Shown here in pieces: positions 1-8,708 of a stretch of 64,000 nt of DNA. Position 1 is the first letter of the stretch. Each line of letters opens with the position of its first letter. The stretch spans positions 3,596,001-3,660,000 of the forward strand of contig NZ_CP064939.1 in the NCBI RefSeq assembly GCF_015679185.1. The letters are read 5' to 3'. The notes beneath the pieces are model-generated. The model was not told the DNA's origin. It did no database searches and saw only the letters and a list, made by a program, of their open reading frames with translations. This DNA is from Pedobacter endophyticus. Its GTDB lineage: Bacteria; Bacteroidota; Bacteroidia; Sphingobacteriales; Sphingobacteriaceae. The translations under genes and the position numbers were made by a program.

Positions 1-169
1 AACTGATCAAATCCGGATAATCGGCCGCTGCCTTTTTTTCGTTTCGCTCTACCACTGCTTTCAAGCTAAAGCCTGGGTGCGCATTTAAAAAAGGTGCATG
101 AAAAACCTTTCCCGACATACCGAATGCGAGCAGGCCAGCTTTAAATATCTTGTTAGGGTTTGTATTCAT
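1..169 (-). CDS. Gfo/Idh/MocA-family oxidoreductase, N-terminal part only
   Basis: The window opens inside a leftward gene; only the first 56 codons are present, from the ATG at 169. Residues 11-28 read AGLLAFGMSGKVFHAPFL, the Rossmann strand-turn-helix plus the 'FHAPF' stretch common in Gfo/Idh/MocA NAD(P)-dependent sugar or inositol dehydrogenases. Family members of this type are usually about 340-350 residues, so most of the protein lies outside the window. The substrate cannot be told from this fragment. The family call is fairly firm. Confidence 0.75.
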   Translation of the reverse strand, partial: MNTNPNKIFKAGLLAFGMSGKVFHAPFLNAHPGFSLKAVVERNEKKAAADYPDLIS

Positions 170-290
170 AGGTTATAAATGTAGCCAAAAATATTTTTTG
201 GTTGATGGCTAAAAACTTAAAAGATTTAAATTTTACTTTACACGGGTTAAGCTTTTGTTAAACGAACTACGGGGTGGCCTTTTTTAACGT

Positions 291-298
291 TATCTTTG
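291..298 (+). promoter_or_regulatory. Bacteroidota -7 box (TATCTTTG)
   Basis: TATCTTTG matches the Bacteroidota TAnnTTTG -7 element. It ends 4 bases before the ATG at 303, so the transcript would start at or next to the start codon. No clear TTG at the -33 spacing was seen. Confidence 0.5.
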
Positions 299-302
299 CA
301 AA

Positions 303-647
303 ATGAAACCCTCGGAGATAAATACTAGGTGGAAAGCCCTGCAACAGCGAATTGCAACGGAATTTGATTCGGACCTACCCGATTTAAAGGTAATGCTTTT
401 TTTAATCGGTGTTCAGGAGCTGGGCAAAGGACCAAAAAAATACAGCAAGCGGCAAAAGGAAGAGCTGATGCATATTGCCACCTGCAGGCTGTTGAGCGAG
501 ATGGACTTTTACGAACTGGAAGGTGTAGATCAGGATGGCTGGCCGCATTGGAAACTTGTTAAAGCTATTCCGCCGTACACCATGCTGGAGCAGGAAATGT
601 TGATGAAATCGCTGGTGGTACGCTATTTTGAAGATATTTATTCCTGA
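303..647 (+). CDS. Conserved hypothetical protein, 114 aa
   Basis: A 114-residue soluble protein without signal peptide or membrane segment, rich in charged residues and mostly helical in appearance (for example the stretch KKYSKRQKEELMHIATCRLL in the middle). I do not recognise a domain. It looks like a real gene: codon use resembles its neighbours, a good -7 box lies directly upstream, and it is convergent with the OmpA-like gene, with a hairpin between them. No function is proposed. Confidence 0.7.
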   Translation: MKPSEINTRWKALQQRIATEFDSDLPDLKVMLFLIGVQELGKGPKKYSKRQKEELMHIATCRLLSEMDFYELEGVDQDGWPHWKLVKAIPPYTMLEQEMLMKSLVVRYFEDIYS

Positions 648-693
648 TGGCGGCACAATTGATGAGTTTGCGCTCAGATCTAAAATTTAACCA

Positions 694-724
694 ACAAAAA
701 ACCCCAACGCTTTTGCATTGGGGT
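694..724 (-). terminator. Intrinsic terminator of the OmpA-like gene
   Basis: Inverted repeat ACCCCAA (701-707) / TTGGGGT (718-724). Read leftwards the stem is followed by TTTTTTG, so it would end transcription of the OmpA-like gene and separates it from the convergent gene at 303-647. Confidence 0.75.
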
Positions 725-764
725 GGGATATATAATGACCTCATAGGTAGAGGGAATTGATTGT

Positions 765-1442
765 TTATCCTTGTTTTTGTGCTGAAGATTTTAATTCATC
801 ACTCGCAACAATTACAATCTCTACACGACGGTTAGCTGCACGTCCTGCTTCAGTTTCATTATCAGCAATTGGCTCAGAGAAACCTTTACCAATGGTTACC
901 AATCTTGATGAAGGCACACCTTGAGAAACGGCATAGGCTTTAACGGCTGCTGCTCGTCTTTCTGATAGGCCCTGGTTATAAGTTTCGGTTCCTTTACTAT
1001 CTGTGTGACCGATAATTTTAATATCTGTATCTGGATATTGATTTAACGATGCAGCTAAGCTTTGTACGTTACTTTTTGCAGCATCTTTTAAAGCTGTTTT
1101 GTCGAAATCGAACAAAATACCGCTATCAAATTTTACAATAATACCTTCACCCTCACGGATCACTTCCGCATTAGGAATTGCTTTTTGGATTTCAGCTGCC
1201 TGTCTGTCCATCCTACGACCGATAAACGCACCAGCAGTACCACCAATTGCACCACCAATTAATGCACCCACAGCAGTGTTACCTGCTTTCTTTCCGATTA
1301 GTGCACCTACCACACCACCTGCAGCGGCACCAATACCAGCGCCTTTTTGTGTTTTAGTTAAACTATCACAACTTTGAAGTGCCATTGAACCTACTGCTAA
1401 CCCTATACTTAATGTTGCTATTTTTACTTTTGAAATGCTCAT
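765..1442 (-). CDS. OmpA-family lipoprotein with glycine zipper
   Basis: A 225-residue envelope protein. The N-terminus is a lipoprotein signal with the lipobox ALQSC (Cys25). Residues about 34-75 form a glycine-zipper segment (repeated GxxxG with A/I/V), likely membrane-associated. From about residue 105 comes an OmpA C-terminal domain with FDFDKTAL, the GHTDS motif, LSERRA and GRAANRRVEI, the residues that in this family hold the diaminopimelate group of peptidoglycan. It most likely tethers the outer membrane to the cell wall (family knowledge). It stands alone, with its own terminator downstream. Confidence 0.9.
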   Translation of the reverse strand: MSISKVKIATLSIGLAVGSMALQSCDSLTKTQKGAGIGAAAGGVVGALIGKKAGNTAVGALIGGAIGGTAGAFIGRRMDRQAAEIQKAIPNAEVIREGEGIIVKFDSGILFDFDKTALKDAAKSNVQSLAASLNQYPDTDIKIIGHTDSKGTETYNQGLSERRAAAVKAYAVSQGVPSSRLVTIGKGFSEPIADNETEAGRAANRRVEIVIVASDELKSSAQKQG

Positions 1443-1560
1443 AATAATGTCGATTTATAATTCTACTCAGCCTATTCAAACACGATGCCAAAAAAAATTA
1501 AGACTCAAATAATTTCATTTTACTAAAAATTAACCCAAAAAACATCGTTTTTAGTGCAAA

Positions 1561-1590
1561 TAAAAAGCGCCTCAGTTTGCTGAGGCGCTT
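1561..1590 (-). terminator. Intrinsic terminator of the ABC exporter operon
   Basis: A perfect 10-bp stem, AAGCGCCTCA (1565-1574) and TGAGGCGCTT (1581-1590), with a 6-base loop. Read leftwards it is followed by a TTTTTA tract, downstream of the ATPase gene ending at 1617. Confidence 0.85.
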
Positions 1591-1616
1591 AACATGTATT
1601 ATTCTTAGTACAAAAG

Positions 1617-2309
1617 CTAGGCAGAGAAATAGCTTTCCAGCTCTTTCAAGGTATTTTCATCTGTTCTAAAATCCTTAATCACCTGGCCTTTTTCTACAAG
1701 TATGATGCGTTTACACACATCAGTTACATGATTTAGGTCGTGACTAGAGATGAAGGTGGTCATATTTCCGGGATACTCTTTTAGCAGTTTTTTCAACCTG
1801 ATTTGCGTAGTTGGATCGAGGTTGGCGAAAGGTTCATCAAGAATGAGTAGCTCGGGCTTTTGCATTAAGGCGGCAGCAATGCCCACTTTGTTTTGGTTCC
1901 CCTTGCTAAAATCGCGGATGTATTTCCCGCTATTTAATATTTCGCCATTAAAAAATTCGTTGTACTGAGTCAAATAGGCGGCCACGTCAGCAACGCTCAG
2001 GTTATTTAAACTTCCAATAAATGTAAAATATTCTTCCGGCGTCAAATAGTCAATAAGGAAGCCTTCATCCAAAAAAGAGGCTGTGTAATTTTTCCAGTTA
2101 CCGCTTTGCATCACGCTTTCGCCTTTTGATAAAACTTCTCCTTCGCTCGGGCGGATCAAATCTAACAACATACGGAAGAAGGTGGTTTTTCCTGCACCAT
2201 TGTTCCCTACCAGGCCGATGGTTTCGCCCTGTTCGATTTGCAAATGGTCGATATTTACAACGGTTTTATCGCCGTAAACCTTTTTCAAATTTTTTACTTC
2301 TAAAATCAT
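1617..2309 (-). CDS. ABC transporter ATP-binding protein
   Basis: A 230-residue nucleotide-binding subunit. Walker A GNNGAGKT is at residues 35-42, the signature loop is the degenerate FSKGNQN at about 134-140, Walker B LLILDEP is at about 154-160, and the H-loop histidine is at about 190. It starts 2 bases after the stop of the permease gene at 2312-3784, so the two are co-transcribed and should form one transporter. The pairing with a DUF5687-type permease suggests an exporter; the substrate is unknown. Confidence 0.92.
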   Translation of the reverse strand: MILEVKNLKKVYGDKTVVNIDHLQIEQGETIGLVGNNGAGKTTFFRMLLDLIRPSEGEVLSKGESVMQSGNWKNYTASFLDEGFLIDYLTPEEYFTFIGSLNNLSVADVAAYLTQYNEFFNGEILNSGKYIRDFSKGNQNKVGIAAALMQKPELLILDEPFANLDPTTQIRLKKLLKEYPGNMTTFISSHDLNHVTDVCKRIILVEKGQVIKDFRTDENTLKELESYFSA

Positions 2310-2311
2310 AA

Positions 2312-3784
2312 TTATTCTCTAAAGCCCTCGGCTATTTTATAACGTTGTTGTTCTAATCTTTTTACGATGAAATTTACCCAAAAGCCCCGCATCAAAAGCA
2401 TGATAATACCTACTAACGACACGGCAAATAATCCCCAATATGGCATATCCAATAGTCCAAACGGCATGTAGATTAGCATAGGGACCAGAATAAAAGGGAA
2501 ACCCAGTATCCATTGCGTTGCGCCAACACCCTGCCAGTTAAAACTCGCACTTTTGGTAATATCAAGTCGCTTATAGTTCATTGTGGCGAAATACAAAATC
2601 ATTACTGTACCAAAGCCGATGTTGCATAAATAGGCTGCCAGATGCAGCAAAAGCAGCTTAGGGCTTAAAAAACCGTAGAAACTGGCCAGCAGGGTTATTA
2701 TGGTAGAGGCGATGGTGAAAAGTAAAAACTTAGCCTTGATGTAATCTTTAAGGTCGATTTTGTTGCTCAACAAACCATCGAAATGGGCGCTTTGCCAGCC
2801 GAACATAAACTGTCCGTAGGTAATAATCGAGATACCCGTCATAAAAATAGCTGCAAAAATCATTTTGCCAAACGAATCTGAATCAATCAGTGGCTGCTTG
2901 TAGAAAATGAATCCGTAAAACAGAAAAAAGAAAGCCATAAGCACTGATGAACGCGGGCGCTTATGCCGCAAAATTAGTTTCAGCTCTAATGCTGCCAAAA
3001 CGCCTACCTTGCCAAAACGATTTAGAAAAGCATAATCGGTACTTACCTTTTTCTCTTGTTTACTGCCCAGCTCTTCTACATAAAGGTTGCTGGCGAGGAA
3101 ATTAGAATTTATCTTAAAGATAGCAAATGCCGCAATGGTAAACCCGAAGCCCAGATAAGGGTGCTGTGCAACCGCCCTGAAAACATAATCGGAAGCTGCC
3201 ATTAATGAAATAACCTTAAAGTATTCTAACGCAGCAAACGCTGCAATAATGACTAAACCACATAAGGTATAAACTACGTTTGTAATAGATTTTCTTTTCA
3301 GGTATAAAATCAAATAGTTATTAAAAATAGTAATTGAAATTACCGAAATAACGTACATTACAGTTGCAAAGGCGCCATATTCAACTCTTATTTCGGTAAA
3401 AATAAAAGGGAAGAAAAGAAAAAGAGGCCAAAGATTAAATGCAGAAAAAAGGGCCTTAACATTTAAGAAACTGATGATTTTAGTTTTCTTTATTTTTAAG
3501 TGCAAATAAGGGATTATACTTAAGGTAGGCAGCTCTTGCAATTGCAGGCGCATTAAAAAGTCGATGGCAAAATAGTAAAGAATAATTCCGTTAAAACTTT
3601 TAAAAATATCCTGTCCCTTAAAAACCTCTGGCAAAAACATGGCCATTGTAAAGCCGATTCCTACTGCAACCGTGAGAAAGTACAGCATAAAAAAGCCGAG
3701 AACCACTTGTGCAGCAATACTGCCGCCCCGGTTCCGCGAACGCCAAAAGGATTTCCTTTGATGGCTTAAAAAAGTGCTCAGCAT
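2312..3784 (-). CDS. DUF5687-family ABC transporter permease
   Basis: A 490-residue polytopic membrane protein with roughly ten hydrophobic segments. It begins MLSTFLSHQRKSFWRSRNRG, a start typical of the Bacteroidota DUF5687 family, whose genes sit next to ABC ATPases. It is the first gene of a two-gene operon with the ATPase (2-base gap). Nothing in the sequence shows the cargo. No truncation is visible. Confidence 0.85.
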   Translation of the reverse strand: MLSTFLSHQRKSFWRSRNRGGSIAAQVVLGFFMLYFLTVAVGIGFTMAMFLPEVFKGQDIFKSFNGIILYYFAIDFLMRLQLQELPTLSIIPYLHLKIKKTKIISFLNVKALFSAFNLWPLFLFFPFIFTEIRVEYGAFATVMYVISVISITIFNNYLILYLKRKSITNVVYTLCGLVIIAAFAALEYFKVISLMAASDYVFRAVAQHPYLGFGFTIAAFAIFKINSNFLASNLYVEELGSKQEKKVSTDYAFLNRFGKVGVLAALELKLILRHKRPRSSVLMAFFFLFYGFIFYKQPLIDSDSFGKMIFAAIFMTGISIITYGQFMFGWQSAHFDGLLSNKIDLKDYIKAKFLLFTIASTIITLLASFYGFLSPKLLLLHLAAYLCNIGFGTVMILYFATMNYKRLDITKSASFNWQGVGATQWILGFPFILVPMLIYMPFGLLDMPYWGLFAVSLVGIIMLLMRGFWVNFIVKRLEQQRYKIAEGFRE

Positions 3785-3861
3785 AAATAGTTTAGGTATT
3801 AGTTTGTTTATTAGTAGCTATTTTTAAGTAATTGTTACAGCTAGTGTTATGTTAAAGGTGC

Positions 3862-4000
3862 TTTTTCAGGCTGAGCCTTTCGGCTTCACTCAAGATAAAC
3901 CTAGTCGAAGCCTAGTGTATTTGCCCTTCAACTCAGCCTGTATTGAGCCTTTCGGCTACGCTCAAGCTGAACTCCAGTCGAAATGCTCAGGGCGACATTT
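3862..4000. repeat. Dispersed intergenic repeat (GAGCCTTTCGGCT / GTCGAA type)
   Basis: The gap between the permease and rarA holds a degenerate duplication: 'tgagcctttcggcttc' near 3871 and 'tgagcctttcggctac' near 3945, each followed by ctcaag and an 'agtcgaa' word. It belongs to the 'cttcgact-cgctcag' group found between genes elsewhere in the window. Open frames across it are repeat translations and not genes. Confidence 0.6.
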
Positions 4001-4028
4001 ATTACGGCATTTTACGATTAAAATAACA

Positions 4029-5309
4029 CTAATAATTGTATTTATTTTTCCAGTTTTGTTTCAGTTTTTCACGCAGTTTTTCTTCTGCTGGGTTTTTGCC
4101 CGGATCGTACAGTTTGGTTCCGCTCAATTCTTCCGGAAAGTATTCTTGCGCCTCGAAATTACCCTCGTATCCGTGCGAATATTTGTAATCTTTTCCATAG
4201 CCAATATTTTTCATCAGCTTGGTCGGTGCGTTTCGGATGTGTAATGGAACGGGCAGGTTTCCGGTTTGCTTAACCAGGGCCTGTGCCTTGTTAATGGCCT
4301 CGTAAGCGGCATTGCTTTTCGGCGAACTGGCCAAATAGGTAACGCATTGCGATAAAATGATCCTTGCCTCCGGATAGCCGATTACATTAACTGCGGTGAA
4401 GCAATTGTTTGCCAACAGCAAGGCGTTGGGGTTTGCATTCCCAATATCTTCTGAGGATAGAATCAGCAATCGGCGGGCAATAAATAATGGATCTTCGCCG
4501 CCCTCAATCATTCTGGCGAGCCAATAAACGGCAGCATTCGGATCGCTTCCACGGATGGATTTGATAAAGGCAGAAATGATATCGTAATGTTGCTCTCCTG
4601 CCTTGTCGTACAAAGCCAGGTTCTGCTGGGCATGTGCAAGTACATTTTCGTTGGTTAGTGTAATTTTGTCTCCACCGATGCCATTAATGGCAATTTCCAA
4701 AACATTTAAAAGCTTACGGGCGTCGCCACCGCTTAAACGAATCAGGGCTTCATGCTCTTTAATGGTAATCTTCTTTTGGGCCAGCAGGGCGTCTTTCTTT
4801 ATCGCTGTTTGCAGCAACCCGGCCAATTCTTCTTCGGTTAGCGATTTAAGAATATACACCTGGCAGCGGGAAAGCAAAGCGGAAATAACCTCAAAAGAAG
4901 GGTTTTCTGTTGTTGCACCAATTAATGTAACCAGACCACGCTCAACGGCGCCGAGCAAACTATCTTGCTGCGATTTGCTAAAACGGTGAATTTCATCAAT
5001 AAACAAAATCGGCAGACCCAAAAAGCTATCTTTTAACTGTGCGGCTTTATCAATTACCTCACGAATATCTTTAACGCCACTGTTGATGGCGCTGAGATTA
5101 AAGAAAGGTCTGTCTAATGCTTGCGAAATAATGTAGGCTAAAGTTGTTTTACCAACGCCGGGCGGCCCCCAAAAAATCATCGATGGCAACTGGCTGCTTT
5201 CAATGGCCTTACGCAAAACTGCACCAGCACCAACCAAATGCTTTTGCCCTACGTATTCATCGAGGTTTTGAGGGCGCATTCTTTCGGCTAAAGGGGCTTG
5301 GCTTTGCAT
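4029..5309 (-). CDS. rarA: Replication-associated recombination protein A (RarA/MgsA)
   Basis: A 426-residue AAA+ ATPase of the RarA/Mgs1/WRNIP1 clamp-loader-like family, which acts at stalled replication forks. Seen: the N-terminal PLAERMRPQNLDEYVGQKHL, Walker A GPPGVGKT (48-55), Walker B ILFIDEIHRF (about 100-109), sensor-1 GATTENPSF, and the RarA C-terminal tetramerisation region (RNAPTKLMKNIGYGKDYKY). Length is normal for bacteria. Single gene, transcribed leftwards; the assignment is firm. Confidence 0.96.
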   Translation of the reverse strand: MQSQAPLAERMRPQNLDEYVGQKHLVGAGAVLRKAIESSQLPSMIFWGPPGVGKTTLAYIISQALDRPFFNLSAINSGVKDIREVIDKAAQLKDSFLGLPILFIDEIHRFSKSQQDSLLGAVERGLVTLIGATTENPSFEVISALLSRCQVYILKSLTEEELAGLLQTAIKKDALLAQKKITIKEHEALIRLSGGDARKLLNVLEIAINGIGGDKITLTNENVLAHAQQNLALYDKAGEQHYDIISAFIKSIRGSDPNAAVYWLARMIEGGEDPLFIARRLLILSSEDIGNANPNALLLANNCFTAVNVIGYPEARIILSQCVTYLASSPKSNAAYEAINKAQALVKQTGNLPVPLHIRNAPTKLMKNIGYGKDYKYSHGYEGNFEAQEYFPEELSGTKLYDPGKNPAEEKLREKLKQNWKNKYNY

Positions 5310-5623
5310 ATGGTAAATATAGTAAAAATGAGATTTGTCGGGCGCATTTTGCTACAAATTTTAGCGCTGTGGTTACATTGGTTTATTTGATCTAAACACA
5401 ACCCCAGCGTTATTTCTGCCAAGGCCAGTTATTTTGAGTTTTCTTTCAAAGAAAAGCCTAATAGATTTTGAGTGCCTTTTGTAGCCCAAGTTTTGCATGT
5501 ATAGGTAAGATTTAAACAGTAAGCGCTAAGTTTTGTTTACTTTTAGTAGCTGTACCGGCAAAGCGTAACTAAATGGTTGAACCTGGATTTGGCGGCGCTT
5601 ATTTAAAACTCAATTATTGGAAT

Positions 5624-6355
5624 ATGAAAGATAACTTTTCTACACAGGCGGCAGAATATGCCATTTACCGCCCCACCTATCCGCAGGAAATGTTCGACTA
5701 TCTTTTGAGTTTAACAGACGGCCGAACCGCCGCATGGGATTGCGCTACAGGAAATGGACAAGTAGCGAGGGTTTTAGCGCAGCATTTTGAAAATGTTTAT
5801 GCCACTGATATAAGCGAAAAGCAGATCAGTCAGGCTTTAAAGCTGCCCAATATTGTGTACAATGTTGAGCCTGCGGAAAAGGTAAGCGTTGCCGACAACT
5901 GCTTCGACCTGGTTACTGTGGCGCAAGCAATCCATTGGTTTAATTTCGATGGATTTTATAATGAAGTTAAAAGGACGCTTAAGCCAAATGGGCTTTTGGC
6001 CGTAATTGGTTATGGGTTGATGCATATCGATAAGAAAGTAGATCGGGCGATTCATAAATTGTATGAAGATATTTTAGGGAAATATTGGGATAGCGAGCGT
6101 CGGTACATTGAAGAGGGCTATAAAACGATTCCATTTCCTTTTGATGAAATTGTTGCGCCTCATTTCGCCATTAAAACCAGTTGGAACTTTAATCAGCTTA
6201 TCGGCTATTTAAACACCTGGTCGGCGTTGCAGCATTATAAAAAGGCCAACGAGCGGAATCCGTTGGAATACATGTTAACGGAGCTGAAAGAGGCTTGGGG
6301 CGATGATGCCGAAAAAGATGTTCGTTTCCCGATATTGCTGCGGGTTGGGAGGTGA
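5624..6355 (+). CDS. Class I SAM-dependent methyltransferase
   Basis: A 243-residue methyltransferase (Methyltransf_11/25 type). Motif I, AWDCATGNGQVA, is at residues 37-48, followed by the acidic YATDIS and the post-motif ITVAQAIHWF-like stretch that resembles TAM/YafE-type enzymes. I chose the ATG at 5624 because family proteins begin near MKDNFS; an in-frame ATG at 5573 would add 17 unremarkable residues. The acceptor is unknown. Dispersed repeats follow downstream. Confidence 0.85.
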   Translation: MKDNFSTQAAEYAIYRPTYPQEMFDYLLSLTDGRTAAWDCATGNGQVARVLAQHFENVYATDISEKQISQALKLPNIVYNVEPAEKVSVADNCFDLVTVAQAIHWFNFDGFYNEVKRTLKPNGLLAVIGYGLMHIDKKVDRAIHKLYEDILGKYWDSERRYIEEGYKTIPFPFDEIVAPHFAIKTSWNFNQLIGYLNTWSALQHYKKANERNPLEYMLTELKEAWGDDAEKDVRFPILLRVGR

Positions 6356-6364
6356 TTTAGAAAA

Positions 6365-6470
6365 TCGTCTTTTCGACTGAAGCGCAGCGAAAATGGAGAA
6401 ATATTTGGACTGGTTATGCAGATTTCTCCTCCAAAGGAGCTCGTACGGAGCACTACGGTCGAAATGACGA
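6365..6470. repeat. Dispersed repeat family B, copy 1
   Basis: Begins gtcttttcgactg and ends 'cactacggtcgaaatgacg', with an internal 'agatttctcctcc' and a 'ggagctcgtacggagc' palindrome. Two further copies lie at 10214-10310 and 18006-18096. All sit between genes, and the arms are roughly self-complementary, so the RNA would fold. Confidence 0.7.
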
Positions 6471-6517
6471 CAATTGCTTATATTCATCGGATGACTTTTG
6501 ATCGTTTTTAAGAACGT

Positions 6518-7909
6518 TTACTTCAACAAATCCAAAATGCCCAAAACGGTGAGCTTTTGTTGTTCGCCACTCTGCATATTTTTTAGGGTTAATTCGCCGC
6601 TTGCTATTTCGTCGCCACCGATTAAAATTACAAAAGGAATATTTTTGGCATCGGCATACGCCATTTGCTTTTTGAGCTTGGCCGACGATGGGTAGAGCTC
6701 TGCTGAAATGCCGGCATTGCGGAGTTGCTGCAGGATTGGCAAGGCATATTTTTCTGCTTCCGAATCAAAATTGCTGATTAACACCTTTGTTCCTATTTCT
6801 GCTGCTGCCGGAAAAAGGTTGAGTTCTTCGAGCACATCGTAAATGCGATCTGCACCAAAAGACACACCCACTCCGGTTAAGTCCTTTAAGCCAAACATGC
6901 CTGTTAAGTCATCGTAACGACCGCCACCACCGATACTGCCCATGGCCACTTCGTTGGTTTTAACCTCGAAAATACAACCTGTATAATAGTTTAAACCTCG
7001 GGCAAGGGTAATATCGAGCTCTAATTTTGCGGTTAATGGTAAGCTGTAGGCAATCAGGCTTTCAACATAATCGAAAACCTGTTCAATTTCGGCTACACCT
7101 TTTAATCCAATTTCTGAAGCGGCCAGAACGTTTTTTAAGCTTGCCAGCTTTTCTTCGTTCGTTCCCTCTAATAAAATAACCGGGCGGAGCTTTTCAAGGT
7201 CGGCATCTGTAAAGCCACGTTCTAACAGTTCTTTGCTTACCCCATCGAGACCAATTTTATCGAGCTTATCAATGGCTACCGTCATATCGATAATCAAATC
7301 AGGTTTACCTATAATTTCGGCGATGCCTGATAGAATTTTTCTATTATTGATTTTTATGCTGAAATCTTTTAGTCCCAGTTTGGCCAGTGCCTCATTGTAA
7401 ATTAAGATAAACTCTGCTTCGTTTAGGAGGCTTTCTGATCCGACTACGTCGACATCGCATTGATAAAATTCACGGTATCGTCCCTTTTGCGGCCTATCGG
7501 CCCGCCAAACCGGTTGAACCTGAAAGCGCTTGAAAGGTAAGGTAATTTCGTGCTGATGCATGACTACATAACGGGCAAAAGGTACTGTTAAATCGTAACG
7601 CAGGGCTTTTTCGGAGATTAATGGAATAAGTTTATTGCTATTGTCGTCCTGAGCGAAGTCGAAAGACTTTTTTTTGGCATCTTTTAGGTATTCGCCACTA
7701 TTCAGTATTTTAAAAATCAATTTATCGCCCTCGTCACCATATTTTCCCGTTAAGGTAGAAAGGTTTTCGAAGCTTGGGGTCTGAATTTCTGCGTAACCAT
7801 ACTTTCTGAAAACCGATTTAATGGTATCGTAAATAAAGTTGCGCTTTACCATTTCAACAGGCGAAAAATCGCGTGTACCTTTTGCTAACGAGGGTTTGAT
7901 AACTGACAT
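6518..7909 (-). CDS. hisS: Histidyl-tRNA synthetase
   Basis: A 463-residue class II aminoacyl-tRNA synthetase that charges tRNA-His. Seen: KGTRDFSP near the N-terminus, motif 2 around WRADRPQKGRYREFYQCD, the histidine-specific LARGLNYYTG, and the C-terminal anticodon-binding domain. The start is supported by a TACTTTTG box 5 bases upstream. Oddity: residues 82-89 (SFDFAQDD) are encoded by a copy of an intergenic repeat, sitting between LIFKILNSGEYLKDA and ISEKALRYDLTVPFARY. This stretch is variable in the family, so the enzyme is probably functional. Confidence 0.97.
   Translation of the reverse strand: MSVIKPSLAKGTRDFSPVEMVKRNFIYDTIKSVFRKYGYAEIQTPSFENLSTLTGKYGDEGDKLIFKILNSGEYLKDAKKKSFDFAQDDNSNKLIPLISEKALRYDLTVPFARYVVMHQHEITLPFKRFQVQPVWRADRPQKGRYREFYQCDVDVVGSESLLNEAEFILIYNEALAKLGLKDFSIKINNRKILSGIAEIIGKPDLIIDMTVAIDKLDKIGLDGVSKELLERGFTDADLEKLRPVILLEGTNEEKLASLKNVLAASEIGLKGVAEIEQVFDYVESLIAYSLPLTAKLELDITLARGLNYYTGCIFEVKTNEVAMGSIGGGGRYDDLTGMFGLKDLTGVGVSFGADRIYDVLEELNLFPAAAEIGTKVLISNFDSEAEKYALPILQQLRNAGISAELYPSSAKLKKQMAYADAKNIPFVILIGGDEIASGELTLKNMQSGEQQKLTVLGILDLLK
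7643..7667. repeat. Dispersed repeat embedded in frame in hisS
   Basis: The leftward strand carries TTTCGACTTCGCTCAG followed by a GACGAC end. The same core occurs outside genes at about 57539 and 57641. Within hisS it is read as SFDFAQDD with no frameshift. Confidence 0.8.
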
Positions 7910-7914
7910 AGGCG

Positions 7915-7922
7915 CAAAAGTA
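7915..7922 (-). promoter_or_regulatory. -7 box of hisS (TACTTTTG)
   Basis: Read leftwards TACTTTTG fits TAnnTTTG and ends 5 bases before the hisS ATG, implying a leaderless or nearly leaderless message. Confidence 0.5.
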
Positions 7923-8013
7923 CAAAAAAAGGCAGAGGGTTTATGAGCTGAAATGTAAAAGCTGAAGGACTGAAGCTGATGTTCGTGTGCATGAGTGCGA
8001 GATCATTTAGTTA

Positions 8014-8625
8014 CCGTTGGTTTCAACCAACGGGTAAAAGACAGGCACATCAGCCTTTAGCCAAAACCTTTGAACCTGCCGCAGCCCTGAAATGCTGTGT
8101 GTTAAGATGCAAATGAGCACCATGATAAGAAACAGATTCTTCGGTGCGCTCAGAATGACAAGTGTTATGCTATTTGCTCGCCTCTTTGCCGTCGGTTTCA
8201 ACCGACGGATAAAAAATAAGCCCCAAAGCTTTAGCCAAAACCTTCTGGACTTTGCCACAACCATGAAAATACTGTGTGTTAAGATGCAAATGAGCACCAT
8301 GATAAGAAACAGATTCTTTGCTGCGCTCAGAATGACAAGTGTTATGCTATTTGCTTGCCTCTTTGCCGTCGGTTTCAACCGACGGATAAAAAATAAGCCC
8401 CGAAGGCTTTAGCCAAAACCCCGAACCTGCCGCAGCCCTGAAATGCTGTGTGTTAAGATGCAAATGAGCACCATGATAAGAAACAGATTCTTCGGTGCGC
8501 TCAGAATGACAAGTACTATGCTATTTGCTTGCCTCTTGCCGTCGGTTTCAACCGACGGATTAAAAATAAGTCCCCAAGGCTTTAGCCAAAACTTTTCTCG
8601 ACCCTGAATGCTTCCTTCGTCAGCA
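8014..8625. repeat. Tandem array of about 175-bp units with 20-bp palindromes
   Basis: Most of the 800-base hisS-fumC spacer is a tandem repeat. The palindrome CCGTCGGTTTCAACCGACGG occurs at 8189-8208, 8366-8385 and 8539-8558; a first, diverged copy (CCGTTGGTTTCAACCAACGG) is at 8014-8033. Spacing is 175, 177 and 173 bases. Between the palindromes each unit carries 'ctgtgtgttaagatgcaaatgagcacc', given here only by its start, and 'aagaaacagattctt...cgctcagaatgacaagt'. The first palindrome differs from the others by paired changes that keep it self-complementary. Open frames here (about 106-123 codons) are repeat translations. Confidence 0.9.
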
Positions 8626-8659
8626 TGACATTGATTTTGAAAATATTGAAGATAATACC

Positions 8660-8687
8660 TTGCTTTATAGGGAAAAACTTAAATTTG
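8660..8687 (+). promoter_or_regulatory. fumC promoter (TTG-N17-TAAATTTG)
   Basis: TTG at 8660-8662 and TAAATTTG at 8680-8687 with 17 bases between fit the Bacteroidota -33/-7 pattern. Transcription would start around 8692, leaving a leader of about 15 bases before the ATG at 8709. Confidence 0.65.
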
Positions 8688-8708
8688 CCACAACAAAATT
8701 AAAATATA

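Noticed and set aside
1099..1377. 92-codon Pro/Ala-rich frame opposite the OmpA-like gene
   Set aside because: It is the antisense reading of the glycine-zipper codons; the sense frame has lipobox and OmpA motifs.
3849..4244. 131-codon rightward frame overlapping rarA
   Set aside because: Its first half is repeat DNA and its second half is antisense to the conserved rarA 3' end.
8007..8412. Open frames of 106-123 codons in both directions in the hisS-fumC spacer
   Set aside because: They translate the 175-bp tandem repeat and contain the same peptide twice; no independent support.
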